Below, in pieces: positions 13,437 to 20,542 of a stretch of DNA of 23,864 nucleotides. How positions within the stretch are numbered: position 1 is the first letter of the stretch; each line of letters begins with the position of its first letter. The notes under the pieces are model-generated. The model did no database searches and was not told the DNA's origin. It saw only the letters and a program-made list of their open reading frames with translations. The DNA comes from a virus, in the IMG/VR virus record IMGVR_UViG_3300045999_006906, positions 1-23,864 of that record; one strand, given 5' to 3'. The position numbers and the translations under genes were made by a program.

Positions 13437-14462
13437 TTATTTTTTCACCAGCACTTCAGTCAGCACCGCTATCCGGTCAAGATTCACCTTGTGCAAATCG
13501 CCGTTCTTTTCCAGATACGCCGCGTTGGGCCTGCCGTCTAACTTGCCTTCGTACGCCTCATACAGCCGCGCCTTCCATTCTTTAACGCCGGATGCGGTGT
13601 AAACGCCTAACGAGGCGTGGTCATGGTAAGGGCCGAAGTCTGAAGCAATGACGGGCAGCGAATAGCAGCCAGCCTCTTTTACTTTGATATCCGATTTGCA
13701 GAGGTTGAATTGCGAGGTAACCAGCGGGGCCAGCACCACATCCAAACGGGAAAGATAAATGCCGTATTGCGAAGGGTGAACCCCGGGGCGCAGCTTCAGC
13801 CAGTCAGGATGCCCGACAGGTGCAACATCGTTTCCTACCGCCTGCCATTCTGGATCCTTTTCATCGTACCCGCAAATGTTGTACTCGCTGCCAGTTTCTT
13901 CGCAGAACTCCCTAACCGCTTGGCTGATGGTGAACAGGTCATACCGATGCGACCGGCTGCCGACGAATCCAACGCGGAATTTGTCGCTTGGTTCTTTCTC
14001 CTGATTCCATTGCAGTTCCGTAAGGTTCAAAGCATTAGGGATAGTGTAAACGTTGCGGTTCACTTTGTACACCTGTTCCCGGAGGCGGTCATTTTCGCAG
14101 ATAACAGCGTCCGCGTGGTACAAAGCCGCCTGCACTTTAGCAGATAGCCCACGCCGTTTCCACTCATCAACAGCTGGATTATATCGGTTGAGCATCCAGT
14201 AGTCATCAATGTCCACGATGAACGGAATACCTCTGGTATTGAGGATGGAAATAATCTGCTCCTGCGGTTCAGCTAAAGTACCGTTCCAAATTACAAGGTC
14301 GTATTTATCAAGGTCTGGCAGCGGGCGGTAATTGCCGTTCTCATCCCGTGGACTCCAAATGTCTATCTGCGCGAAGCCGCGAATCTGCAAGTCATGGAGT
14401 GGGGCGTATAGGCGGTGGTAAGAAATGCCGCTCATGCCGTTGAGTATGCCGAGTATCTTCAT
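13437..14462 (-). CDS. Glycosyltransferase, GT4-like (GT-B fold)
   Basis: 341 residues. The protein would transfer a sugar from a nucleotide-sugar donor to an unknown acceptor in the cytoplasm. The N-terminal Rossmann half begins MKILGILNGMSGISYHRLYA and includes VDIDDYW (83-89) and CENDRLREQV. The second half shows VGFVGSRSHRYD (164-175) and the donor-binding motif KSDIKVKEAGCYSLPVIAS (256-274), with Glu263 in the position typical for GT4. No membrane segment or signal is present. It overlaps the previous gene stop (ATGA). With a methyltransferase and a GT9-like gene 1.5-2.8 kb upstream, it may act on phage DNA, virion proteins or host glycan; substrate not evident. Confidence 0.8.
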   Translation of the reverse strand: MKILGILNGMSGISYHRLYAPLHDLQIRGFAQIDIWSPRDENGNYRPLPDLDKYDLVIWNGTLAEPQEQIISILNTRGIPFIVDIDDYWMLNRYNPAVDEWKRRGLSAKVQAALYHADAVICENDRLREQVYKVNRNVYTIPNALNLTELQWNQEKEPSDKFRVGFVGSRSHRYDLFTISQAVREFCEETGSEYNICGYDEKDPEWQAVGNDVAPVGHPDWLKLRPGVHPSQYGIYLSRLDVVLAPLVTSQFNLCKSDIKVKEAGCYSLPVIASDFGPYHDHASLGVYTASGVKEWKARLYEAYEGKLDGRPNAAYLEKNGDLHKVNLDRIAVLTEVLVKK

Positions 14463-14686
14463 TTGTTTCCAGGTCTTAAATCATTCAAATGTATTTTAAC
14501 GTCACACCAATAGCGACATTCAGATGAATTTGCCCAATGAGCGCAATTGTATTTGTCATCATCTGCTTCGAGAAAATCAAACAATTCATCTACAACTTTA
14601 ATTGCGCAATCTGCCGCAATTGAATAATTACTTGTCAGAGTGCCGTAGTAATTAAACAGTTCATATGCCTTTTCTTTAGCTGTCAT
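14459..14686 (-). CDS. Small conserved phage protein
   Basis: 75 residues. An N-terminal helix (AKEKAYELFNYY), a second helix with Cys (SIAADCAIKVVDELFDFLEADDD) and a C-terminal segment (CAHWANSSECRYWCDVKIHLNDL) with several Cys/Trp. This arrangement resembles very common small proteins of Bacteroidota phages beginning KEKA.EL, of unknown role. Both ends overlap neighbours as ATGA. No catalytic motif. Function unknown. Confidence 0.7.
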   Translation of the reverse strand: MTAKEKAYELFNYYGTLTSNYSIAADCAIKVVDELFDFLEADDDKYNCAHWANSSECRYWCDVKIHLNDLRPGNK

Positions 14687-15036
14687 GTTAGTTTGCCTTT
14701 GAAATGTTCGATTAGCCGCTCCATGTGGTGTTCGTAGAATGACGCGAACGAGCCAAAGCCCTGGTCATTCTGTTCATAGTTTCGATACAGCACAGCGCGC
14801 AGCCGTGAACCTGGTGTTTTGCCGCCTGCCTCGGGGTCGGCCTTAAGCTGGTCCAATAACGCTTCTTCTTCGCCGCTGAAGTATTCAGGCTTGATGGCAA
14901 CGTATGCAAGCTGGTGATTTAACGTGAGCAGGGCCGCCGCTTTATCCACGGGTAATTCCTGCGTGCCGAGTGTCACCTTCCACGTCCTGTCCTTGCGCGT
15001 TGTTACGCCTTCAATCGTTGCCGGGAGTATTATCAT
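14683..15036 (-). CDS. Conserved phage protein of unknown function
   Basis: 117 residues from ATG 15036; the preceding codon is TTG, so an extra residue is possible. The N-terminus (ILPATIEGVTTRKDRTWKVTLGTQELP) is a beta hairpin; then a helical middle and PGSRLRAVLYRNYEQND lead to a C-terminal helix (FASFYEHHMERLIEHFK). I recall this pattern (IPATIE..., ...FKGKL) in many Bacteroidota phages, often in the replication or nucleotide-metabolism area. It overlaps the DUF3310 gene by 26 bases and the next gene as ATGA. Function unknown. Confidence 0.75.
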   Translation of the reverse strand: MIILPATIEGVTTRKDRTWKVTLGTQELPVDKAAALLTLNHQLAYVAIKPEYFSGEEEALLDQLKADPEAGGKTPGSRLRAVLYRNYEQNDQGFGSFASFYEHHMERLIEHFKGKLT

Positions 15037-15316
15037 CAATCAGCCAATTAAGATAAACACGGGCTTTCTCCAAGTCCTGCAGACCGCCCTTTTTCTCATA
15101 ACGCCACAGGTACTTCATGATATTGCCCTTCAGGTAGCCGCGATAGCCAACAGGCGAAAGGCTGGCTTTAATTGCAGCGATGCACTCCACCGCGCCTTTG
15201 TAATGGTCAGGGTCGTGAGGTTGGTCTGTTTTGGATTTGCTTTGCATTCGTGCTTTGTATTGTTCTTTGGTGATGTTCATGACAACCTTTCGACCTACCC
15301 TGCTAATGATGCTCAT
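15011..15316 (-). CDS. DUF3310 family protein
   Basis: 101 residues. The core DPDHYKGAVECIAAIK, then GYLKGNIMKYLWRYEKKGGLQDLEKARVYLNWLI matches the DUF3310 (SaV-like) family, small phage proteins often found with nucleotide metabolism or replication genes; the molecular role is not established. The N-terminal 30 residues are basic and of low conservation. The ATG at 15316 was chosen because it overlaps the small terminase stop (ATGA); an internal Met at residue 13 is an alternative. The C-terminus overlaps the next gene. Confidence 0.85.
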   Translation of the reverse strand: MSIISRVGRKVVMNITKEQYKARMQSKSKTDQPHDPDHYKGAVECIAAIKASLSPVGYRGYLKGNIMKYLWRYEKKGGLQDLEKARVYLNWLIDDNTPGND

Positions 15317-15711
15317 TGTGTCAGGTTCATGGTAACGGTGATTTCCCCTTCATGCTCGATGGTTGTTTTATCCTTCCAGCCGTGGTTGCACTTCAGGTCG
15401 AAGATGATTCCGGTTGTGTTGCCCTCCCCATTCAGCAGCGCGATTTGCTTTGCATCGTGGATTTCGGCGTGGATACTTTTTATAGTGCGGGAAAATTCTT
15501 CGCGTTGTGCATATTCATCAAGTGTGTTCCTGTCCATTTTCATGAATCGGCAGAACTCCCCAACGGTAGGAACGCGGGGTGTTGGAACATCCACCAACTT
15601 TCCGGAGTTGCTCAACACCGATTTAGTGAAGGTGGCACAATGAGCCATGTATTCGTCAAATGCCTGCTGCAATGCTTCAGGGCTTTCTATTTTGCGTGGT
15701 CGTCCTTTCAT
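15313..15711 (-). CDS. terS: Terminase small subunit
   Basis: 132 residues. Binds phage DNA to start packaging and hands it to the large subunit. It opens KGRPRKIESPEALQQAFDEY, continues with a helix-turn-helix (PTVGEFCRFMKMDRNTLDEY, then EEFSRTIKSI), and ends with GIIFDLKCNHGWKDK, a tail common in small subunits of the DNA-packaging gp3-like type. It overlaps the upstream HNH gene by 35 bases and the next gene as ATGA. Most phages keep it next to the large subunit; here the large subunit is 13.5 kb away on the other strand. The call is good but from pattern recall. Confidence 0.8.
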   Translation of the reverse strand: MKGRPRKIESPEALQQAFDEYMAHCATFTKSVLSNSGKLVDVPTPRVPTVGEFCRFMKMDRNTLDEYAQREEFSRTIKSIHAEIHDAKQIALLNGEGNTTGIIFDLKCNHGWKDKTTIEHEGEITVTMNLTQ

Positions 15712-15958
15712 TGAGTTTCTCAGTTACGATTTGTCGTAAATACTCTTTCGGCAATCCCGTGCCAAAGTCAGCCTCATGATGGCAGCTTCTGCACAGGGCG
15801 ATAAGGTTTTCAGGCGTGTCCCGTGATTTGCTCCCGCCCATCCCCCTTGCCTGTATGTGGTGGATGTCCACCGCCTGCCCTCCGCAGACTTCGCAGGGGA
15901 TGAAATCGGTTTGTGTGAGGTTGCGTGCTTCAAGGTAAATCTTTTTGTAGGCTTTCAC
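15677..15958 (-). CDS. HNH endonuclease
   Basis: 93 residues, a single HNH domain: CEVC (C22, C25), DIHHI (H33/H34), NLIALC (N51) and CRSCHHEAD (C56, C59, H60). The Cys quartet binds zinc and the His/Asn residues form the nuclease site. Small HNH proteins beside the terminase are known to take part in DNA cleavage for packaging in HK97-like phages. The start codon is GTG at 15958, overlapping the methyltransferase stop (GTGA). It overlaps the start of the small terminase, supporting a packaging role rather than a free homing nuclease. Confidence 0.85.
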   Translation of the reverse strand: MKAYKKIYLEARNLTQTDFIPCEVCGGQAVDIHHIQARGMGGSKSRDTPENLIALCRSCHHEADFGTGLPKEYLRQIVTEKLNERTTTQNRKP

Positions 15959-16509
15959 TTTTGAATGATCACCTCAATCGAAAATTCCCCGTTGTTGTGT
16001 TCCTCCGGACGGTCTGCATTGGTTGCCGTGTCAATCACCCGCATTTCGTAATCAAACGGGAAAGTGAACGCAGCGTGCAACAACCCCGCAACGCTGAACG
16101 TGTGTGGCGGTTCGCAAGCAAAGGGAAGGTAGAAGTACTTGTGGTCTTCGTTCCATCGTGAAGGCAGCGTTTTCTTGCGCTCGTATAGGTCGCGATGTGG
16201 CAAGCTGATGATGATATGCCCACCCTTTTTGCAAATGCGATACCAGTTCTTCAGGGCCGTTACTGGGTCGGAAATGTGTTCCAACACGTGCGATGCGTAA
16301 ACGTAGTCGAATGTGTCATCTGCGTAAACGTCCATAGTTGTCGCGTCGCAAATGTCCTTGTCATGGTGAACAGCATCTTGGCTGATTGTGTCCTGCCCAT
16401 CATGCGTATCAATGCGCCCGCATCCAATGTCAATGCCCTGCCCTTTGATGTACTTTTCGAAGAAGCCTTCTTGAAAGCGTCGTGCGTATGCTTTGCGTGT
16501 TTCTGCCAT
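15955..16509 (-). CDS. SAM-dependent methyltransferase (class I)
   Basis: 184 residues from ATG 16509, which overlaps the GT9-like stop (TAATG); a longer frame begins further upstream but lies inside that gene. The Rossmann core shows motif I GIDIGCGRI (25-33), an acidic second-strand region, and FDYVYASHVLEHISDP (67-82), the hallmark of the Methyltransf_11 group, followed by KKGGHIIISLPHRD. There is no target-recognition domain and no cytosine or adenine motif (PC or DPPY), so it is probably not a classical DNA methylase. Such enzymes often methylate sugars or small molecules; next to glycosyltransferases a glycan target is plausible but inferred. Confidence 0.85.
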   Translation of the reverse strand: MAETRKAYARRFQEGFFEKYIKGQGIDIGCGRIDTHDGQDTISQDAVHHDKDICDATTMDVYADDTFDYVYASHVLEHISDPVTALKNWYRICKKGGHIIISLPHRDLYERKKTLPSRWNEDHKYFYLPFACEPPHTFSVAGLLHAAFTFPFDYEMRVIDTATNADRPEEHNNGEFSIEVIIQK

Positions 16510-17294
16510 TAGGATGGGTTTATGATAATGGGCGTTTCCGGATTTTGTTCCATGCGGGCCAATCTGTCCACGTGCCACTTCATGTTTTCGTTGTTGTACA
16601 CTACGCCCCAGTTTTCACCCGTGCTTACCACATTCGGGCAGTAGGGCGAAAGTTCAAGAACGCGGGGCAGGTCGAATATCTCCGAAACGGCAAATGGTGA
16701 AGATTGGTTGCCAAAGTGCATTAGGCCCCCTGCGATTACCTTTGCCATTATCAGGAAGTCATCCGTATTAACGTGATTCGCTTTCGGGCAAAGTTTCGCG
16801 AACTTTTCAAATTCTTGCTGCAGACCGATGAAAAACACATCGTAGGGCTGTTCCTGCAGCATCGCCCACTTTGCATCACCTCCCGCCGCGTTATTCCTGT
16901 ACCGCTCCGAAAGGTTCACGGTGATGTATCCATTGTTCAGGCGATTGATGCGGAACGCAGGCCCGGGCAGCAGTTCAGGGTAAACCGAAAGTATCCAACG
17001 GCGAATATCGTATGCACTCAGGTTGATGCGTTCTTCACGGAATAGGTCAAGATTGTAATCAACTTTTTCACCGTGCCACAATTCGCACTTGATGCCGCAA
17101 TACTCCACCAATGGGCGCAACATATTGCACATGGTTTCGTTGAGCATCACACCCCCTCCTGGATGGGTCAGGCCGGCAGCGTATTGTGCAGGTCGGTCAG
17201 GGTTAAGGTATAATGTGCCGCCGCCGTTTGCCCGGATGGTTGGCAGCATATAAATCACATCGCCGGCGTTGCCGCTGTGTAGGTAGGTCTTCAT
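16509..17294 (-). CDS. Glycosyltransferase, GT9/heptosyltransferase-like
   Basis: 261 residues. The N-terminus KTYLHSGNAGDVIYMLPTIR matches the opening strand and Gly loop of GT9 enzymes (H-x-GD-x-I), and the C-terminal half has the donor-site style motif GLMHFGNQSSPFAVSEIFDL, followed by PRVLELSP and CPNVV. It lacks a signal peptide and membrane segment, so acts in the cytoplasm. In host bacteria such enzymes build lipopolysaccharide; in a phage the acceptor is unknown. Both ends are translationally coupled (ATGA with the previous gene, TAATG with the methyltransferase). Shorter than host heptosyltransferases (about 350), so it may be a minimal form. Confidence 0.75.
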   Translation of the reverse strand: MKTYLHSGNAGDVIYMLPTIRANGGGTLYLNPDRPAQYAAGLTHPGGGVMLNETMCNMLRPLVEYCGIKCELWHGEKVDYNLDLFREERINLSAYDIRRWILSVYPELLPGPAFRINRLNNGYITVNLSERYRNNAAGGDAKWAMLQEQPYDVFFIGLQQEFEKFAKLCPKANHVNTDDFLIMAKVIAGGLMHFGNQSSPFAVSEIFDLPRVLELSPYCPNVVSTGENWGVVYNNENMKWHVDRLARMEQNPETPIIINPS

Positions 17295-17494
17295 CCGTTG
17301 TAAAGGTTTTCTAATTGCCTCATTGCTTCAATCTTACACGATGGGCAGCTGTTCAGCGTGCGCCCAAGCAGCAGGTAGGCCAGCTTTTCAATGACAGCCG
17401 TTTCCGGCCCATCGAAAGTCCAGACGAGATTGCGCTTGTATGCCTGCCACTTGGGAAGAAGTTTGCTGAATTGCTCTTTCTGTTCGGGATTCAT
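17291..17494 (-). CDS. Small hypothetical protein with CxxC
   Basis: 67 residues: a helical N-terminus (PEQKEQFSKLLPKWQAYKRNL), a middle with ETAVIEKLAYLLLGRTL and a CPSC motif near the C-terminus (residues 50-53) followed by a short helix. One CxxC alone is insufficient for a zinc finger unless the protein dimerises. Coupled to both neighbours (ATGA on each side), so it is part of the same transcript as the GT9-like enzyme. Function unknown. Confidence 0.7.
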   Translation of the reverse strand: MNPEQKEQFSKLLPKWQAYKRNLVWTFDGPETAVIEKLAYLLLGRTLNSCPSCKIEAMRQLENLYNG

Positions 17495-17733
17495 ACGATG
17501 AAATGAGGTGGCTCGTTGTCCTTGGTTCTGTGCTTGCTTTCAGCGCGAAACTTTGAAATTGCATCGAGGTAATTGGAGCTGAAGTTTTCAAAGTAGTCCT
17601 TATTCAGCGTCCAATGGATGTCGAATGGTGTTCGCGTTTCCGTCCTGTGGTAACGGGCAATCGTTATGCCATCGCTGATTCTGTGACCCCAAAAAGCGCA
17701 GATAGTGCCTTCTGGAACTTCGTTTCTGTACAT
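17491..17733 (-). CDS. Hypothetical protein
   Basis: 80 residues, with strands around GTICAFWGHRISDGITIARYH and aromatic residues (FDIHWTLNKDYFENFSS), no transmembrane segment and no known motif. The C-terminus is charged (RAESKHRTKDNEPPHF). It overlaps the next gene as ATGA and starts two bases after the upstream stop. It could not be linked to a family by eye. Confidence 0.6.
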   Translation of the reverse strand: MYRNEVPEGTICAFWGHRISDGITIARYHRTETRTPFDIHWTLNKDYFENFSSNYLDAISKFRAESKHRTKDNEPPHFIV

Positions 17734-17735
17734 GG

Positions 17736-17924
17736 TTAGTATATTGTTTGTGTGTATATTTTTAGACAGTATTTGAAAGTGTATCGAATCAGCTCATTTC
17801 CTTGCATTTCGCTGTAAATCACCACATCGTGTTCAGGAAGTTCAAAATGTCCATTTTCTATTTTCTGACTAATCCATTTTTCAATAAGGTATTTTGCTGT
17901 TTCGCGGCTGATTGTATTTCCCAT
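17736..17924 (-). CDS. Small hypothetical protein
   Basis: 62 residues from ATG 17924 (overlap TGATG with the upstream membrane protein); a longer reading from 18035 would overlap that gene and is unlikely. The N-terminal half is helical (RETAKYLIEKWISQK), then HFELPEHDVVIYSE and a C-terminal amphipathic stretch ending in TQTIY. AT-rich compared with its neighbours. No motif recognised. Confidence 0.55.
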   Translation of the reverse strand: MGNTISRETAKYLIEKWISQKIENGHFELPEHDVVIYSEMQGNELIRYTFKYCLKIYTQTIY

Positions 17925-18157
17925 CAGTATAATGTTTTGTGAATGAGTTTTGAAAATATAGGGGAAATGCCTGCGTAAATCGGATTTCCACCCATCAGCG
18001 CAATGGCAATGAGTGCAAGCCAAAATGCCAGACATTCAGGGCAGGTGAATACCTTGTACCCGCTAAATGGGCCGAGTTCGTCCATCTGATTATTTAGCGC
18101 GAAGGGAACTGATGCGCCCGCAATGGATAGGATAGCAAGGAAGATTTCTGGTGTCAT
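17924..18157 (-). CDS. Small membrane protein, DUF1360-like
   Basis: 77 residues with two hydrophobic segments, about 3-21 (PEIFLAILSIAGASVPFAL) and about 35-56, the second containing CPECLAFWLALIAIALMGG. The Cys-Pro-x-Cys next to a membrane helix is typical of small DUF1360-type phage membrane proteins, whose role is unknown; superinfection exclusion, lysis support or envelope change are possibilities. Coupled at both ends (ATGA upstream, TGATG downstream). No signal-peptide cleavage site is visible. Confidence 0.6.
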   Translation of the reverse strand: MTPEIFLAILSIAGASVPFALNNQMDELGPFSGYKVFTCPECLAFWLALIAIALMGGNPIYAGISPIFSKLIHKTLY

Positions 18158-18351
18158 AGGTAGGTGTTTTTGTAATAAGCAGCCGCGATTTTCTTTGCGC
18201 TCGTTGGGATGATACCCACCTGTTCGAGCGCGTCCGCGTGTGATTTTTCAATGAGTTTGCGCTCAAGTTCCCGCGCCTCCGCGATTTGCTTTTCCGGCAA
18301 ACCCTGGCTGCTGATGGGGTAGATTGACAAAAGGTAATTTACGCCGCTCAT
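18154..18351 (-). CDS. Small helical protein
   Basis: 65 residues from ATG 18351; a longer reading with a TTG start at 18360 is less likely because a promoter-like box lies there. A short N-terminus (SGVNYLLSIYPISSQ) is followed by a charged helix (LPEKQIAEARELERKLIEK) and a basic C-terminus (SAKKIAAAYYKNTYL). This may be a DNA-binding or helicase-associated accessory; not shown. It sits between the DnaB helicase and the membrane protein, overlapping the latter (ATGA). Confidence 0.6.
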   Translation of the reverse strand: MSGVNYLLSIYPISSQGLPEKQIAEARELERKLIEKSHADALEQVGIIPTSAKKIAAAYYKNTYL

Positions 18352-18357
18352 CGCTTG

Positions 18358-18365
18358 CAAATTTA
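18358..18365 (-). promoter_or_regulatory. Bacteroidota-type -7 box (TAAATTTG)
   Basis: A TAnnTTTG match overlapping the end of the DnaB gene, followed six bases later by the ATG at 18351. The -33 region has no clear element. The spacing (box, CAA, three or four bases, ATG) repeats that at 13395-13402. Confidence 0.4.
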
Positions 18366-19628
18366 CAACAAATAGTGGGAATAACTACTTTCAAAGCGGC
18401 AAGGAATTATTCCGGTGCGCCCGTTTCGGTTCTTGCTGATGATAGTTTCAGCCTCTTCAATCGGTGGCTTTTCGGTTTCGTAGTACATGGGCCGGAAAGG
18501 GAATACCACCAAATCAGCGTCCTGTTCAATCGCTCCGGATTCGCGAAGGTCTGACAGCCCTGGCCGCTTATCAGCCCGCTGTTCGCTCTGCCTGTTTAGC
18601 TGAGAAAGTGCGATGACCGTCATGTTGCTTTCCCCAGCAATCAGCTTGCATTGGCGGCTAATGTAGGCCATCTGCTGCTCACGAATTGCTTTCGGGTCGG
18701 ATGGGTTGATGAGGCCGAGGTAGTCGATGATTGCCAAGGTTATCCCGTGCTTCGCCTTCATCATCTTCAGCTTTGAGCGTATCTGGTCAATGCTTTGCCG
18801 CCTGCTGTCATCAATCCAAATGCTCATGCGTGCGATGTTGTGCATCCGCGCCATGCTTTCAATCTGTTCCTCTGTTACGTTTGCCGTGCGTATTGCTTCG
18901 CTGTTGATAGAGTATTCAGAACTTAGCACCCTATCCACCAGCCCTTCCTTCGTCATTTCCAAACTGAAGAACGCCACCTTCCCGCCGGCCCTGAGTGCGT
19001 GCGCGATACTGATGGACATTGCCCAGGATGTTTTCCCCATCCCTGGCCGGCCCGCAACGACCCAAAATTCCCCTGGAACAAATCCACCCGTGAAGCGGTC
19101 CAGCATATCCCAGCCGGATGGCACACCTAAAGTTTTAATGCCATTCATTTTCCGCTGCGCAATGTCATTCACCCGCTCCACCGCCACTTTCGCAATGTGT
19201 ACCCCGTCTGCCTTTTCGATGATTGACAGCTGGTCGAGTCGAGCCTGTGCATTGCTGATGATGGCGAACGCATCTGCGTTGCGGTCAGCTGCATGGTGTT
19301 GCAATTCCGCGCCCAATACTGCCAGCTGCCGCGTAAGGTACATCTGGTGCAGAATTTTGATTTTGAAAACCAAGTTTGCATCACCAATGTAACGAGCGGA
19401 TATGTGCACCGCTGTGTGCATTGGCAGGCCCATCTTTTTCAACTTCAGGCCCACCGTCATTACATCAATCGGTTCGCCCTTGTCGTTCAGTTCTTTGATT
19501 GATTTATAGGTTGCCTTTGTTTCAGGTTCAGTGAAGAAATGCTCATTGCACTCATTGACGTGCATCTGCGCTTCGTAGCTGTTTATGAACATTGAGAGAA
19601 CGTCCTGTTCAAGTTCTGTGTCTTTCAT
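18363..19628 (-). CDS. dnaB: DnaB-type replicative helicase
   Basis: 421 residues. Hexameric helicase that unwinds the phage replication fork. The N-terminal collar domain (residues 1-140) includes TELEQDVLSMFINSYEA and EPIDVMTVGLKLKK. The RecA-like core has Walker A GRPGMGKT (193-200), Walker B AIIDYLGL (D302), the LSQLNR motif (341-346) and DLRESGAIEQDADLV (360-374). The length is near the family norm of 430-470. It starts at ATG 19628, overlapping the initiator stop (ATGA), and its start region closely matches the 21-bp repeat around 13153 and 13373. It follows the iteron-bearing initiator gene, the usual partner order. Confidence 0.95.
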   Translation of the reverse strand: MKDTELEQDVLSMFINSYEAQMHVNECNEHFFTEPETKATYKSIKELNDKGEPIDVMTVGLKLKKMGLPMHTAVHISARYIGDANLVFKIKILHQMYLTRQLAVLGAELQHHAADRNADAFAIISNAQARLDQLSIIEKADGVHIAKVAVERVNDIAQRKMNGIKTLGVPSGWDMLDRFTGGFVPGEFWVVAGRPGMGKTSWAMSISIAHALRAGGKVAFFSLEMTKEGLVDRVLSSEYSINSEAIRTANVTEEQIESMARMHNIARMSIWIDDSRRQSIDQIRSKLKMMKAKHGITLAIIDYLGLINPSDPKAIREQQMAYISRQCKLIAGESNMTVIALSQLNRQSEQRADKRPGLSDLRESGAIEQDADLVVFPFRPMYYETEKPPIEEAETIISKNRNGRTGIIPCRFESSYSHYLL

Positions 19629-20260
19629 GGTGTTAGGGTTGAGTATTTAGCTTGTGTAAGTTGTTTTTTGTTTTCTGGCTTAAACCAAACTGCAATCATT
19701 TTTTGTTTCCAGTTTTGAACCTTTTTACCTGATTTATCTTTCCAGTTATTGACAGAATAGTATTCGTATGCTCTAACTGCTGCATCTGAAGAGTATCCTT
19801 TTTCATTGAAGTATGCCTTCACTTCTTCAATAGTAGGTTCTATTGTTTCTTTGTTCTTTGTTCTTTGTTTATCTATACTCACAGTGCTTTCACAGGTGCT
19901 TTCACATTGCTTTGAGTCGTGCTTTATCAGTGCTTTATCAAGTGCTTTATCAGGTGCTTCATCAAATTTTGATAGAGCAATGATGTTACTGCTGTACTGA
20001 TTTTTAGATTTTTGCACCAATTCAAAGAAGCCCCATTCGCACAGGTCGTTAAACGCTGGTATATACGTTGTGTAAGAACCTATTCCAATCGCCTCCATAG
20101 CCATTTGCGAAGGCAAACCAAACTTTTCTTTCCAGCCTAATCTGTTGCAATGTTCAATGGCAAAGAATAAAAGGGCAGCGTGAATAGGTTTAACCTTTTC
20201 AGGATTCGCAAAGGCAAAATCCCACCATGTACGTGAAATTTCATATCCTGTCAGCTTCAT
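19625..20260 (-). CDS. Replication initiator-like protein (winged helix), containing the putative origin
   Basis: 211 residues from ATG 20260; TTG at 20269 is an alternative. The N-terminal half (ISRTWWDFAFANPEKVKPIHAALLFFAIEHCNRLGWKEKF..., then YTTYIPAFNDLCEWGFFEL) looks like a DNA-binding winged helix of phage initiators. A low-complexity linker follows (PDKALDKALIKHDSKQCEST), encoded by the iteron array at 19882-19965. The C-terminal domain ends in KVQNWKQKMIAVWFKPE, a segment shared by phage replication proteins and helicase loaders. This protein-and-iterons-in-one-gene plan matches lambda O. The gene is directly upstream of DnaB. Identity is by analogy. Confidence 0.75.
   Translation of the reverse strand: MKLTGYEISRTWWDFAFANPEKVKPIHAALLFFAIEHCNRLGWKEKFGLPSQMAMEAIGIGSYTTYIPAFNDLCEWGFFELVQKSKNQYSSNIIALSKFDEAPDKALDKALIKHDSKQCESTCESTVSIDKQRTKNKETIEPTIEEVKAYFNEKGYSSDAAVRAYEYYSVNNWKDKSGKKVQNWKQKMIAVWFKPENKKQLTQAKYSTLTP
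19841..19965. other. Putative origin of replication: iterons plus A-rich tract
   Basis: On the minus strand 19965-19882 carries about seven imperfect iterons of 10-12 bases, with core GATAAAGCAC or GTGAAAGCAC. Next to it 19872-19841 holds three tandem AAAGAAC units in an A-rich stretch, which could be a duplex-unwinding element. Both lie inside the initiator gene, as in lambdoid origins. The repeats encode a low-complexity linker, so coding needs do not explain them. Confidence 0.6.
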
Positions 20261-20540
20261 CTTCTTCAAGTTGATCTAAACAATTCAATGCGAAATTCTC
20301 TGCTATCTTGTAGGCTAAATTTCCAACCATATCTGCGACTGCCATTTTACCAGAAAGGACGCCTTCTTCATACGTGAGTACATAAACAGGCGCATCGTCG
20401 GTCATTTGACAAATTGCAGTTCCATGAATTAGCCTTGTTTCAGGATTAAATGTTACAATCATGTCCCATTCTTCGTAATCAAACCGATAGGTGAATGAGT
20501 CGTGTAGATTTTGTTTAGTTGCGTATTTTTTTACTAACAT
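20241..20540 (-). CDS. Hypothetical protein
   Basis: 99 residues from ATG 20540 (the upstream TTG at 20552 is less likely). It contains a beta-rich N-terminus (SFTYRFDYEEWDMIVTFNP, then GTAICQMTDDAPVYVLTYEEG) and a helical C-terminus (AVADMVGNLAYKIAENFAL) with an acidic end. Possibly a small regulator or an inhibitor; nothing is decisive. It overlaps the initiator gene by 20 bases. It follows a promoter box and a structured leader at 20545-20698, so it may be controlled separately from the upstream genes. AT-rich. Confidence 0.65.
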   Translation of the reverse strand: MLVKKYATKQNLHDSFTYRFDYEEWDMIVTFNPETRLIHGTAICQMTDDAPVYVLTYEEGVLSGKMAVADMVGNLAYKIAENFALNCLDQLEEDEADRI

Positions 20541-20542
20541 GG

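Noticed and set aside
14486-14493. TACATTTG box 24 bases before the GT4-like gene
   Set aside because: It matches TAnnTTTG but lies inside the preceding gene and lacks an element at the right distance upstream; chance matches in AT-rich sequence are expected.
14941-14952. Isolated DnaA-box-like TTTATCCACG
   Set aside because: A single near match within a gene has no clustered partners and does not mark an origin.
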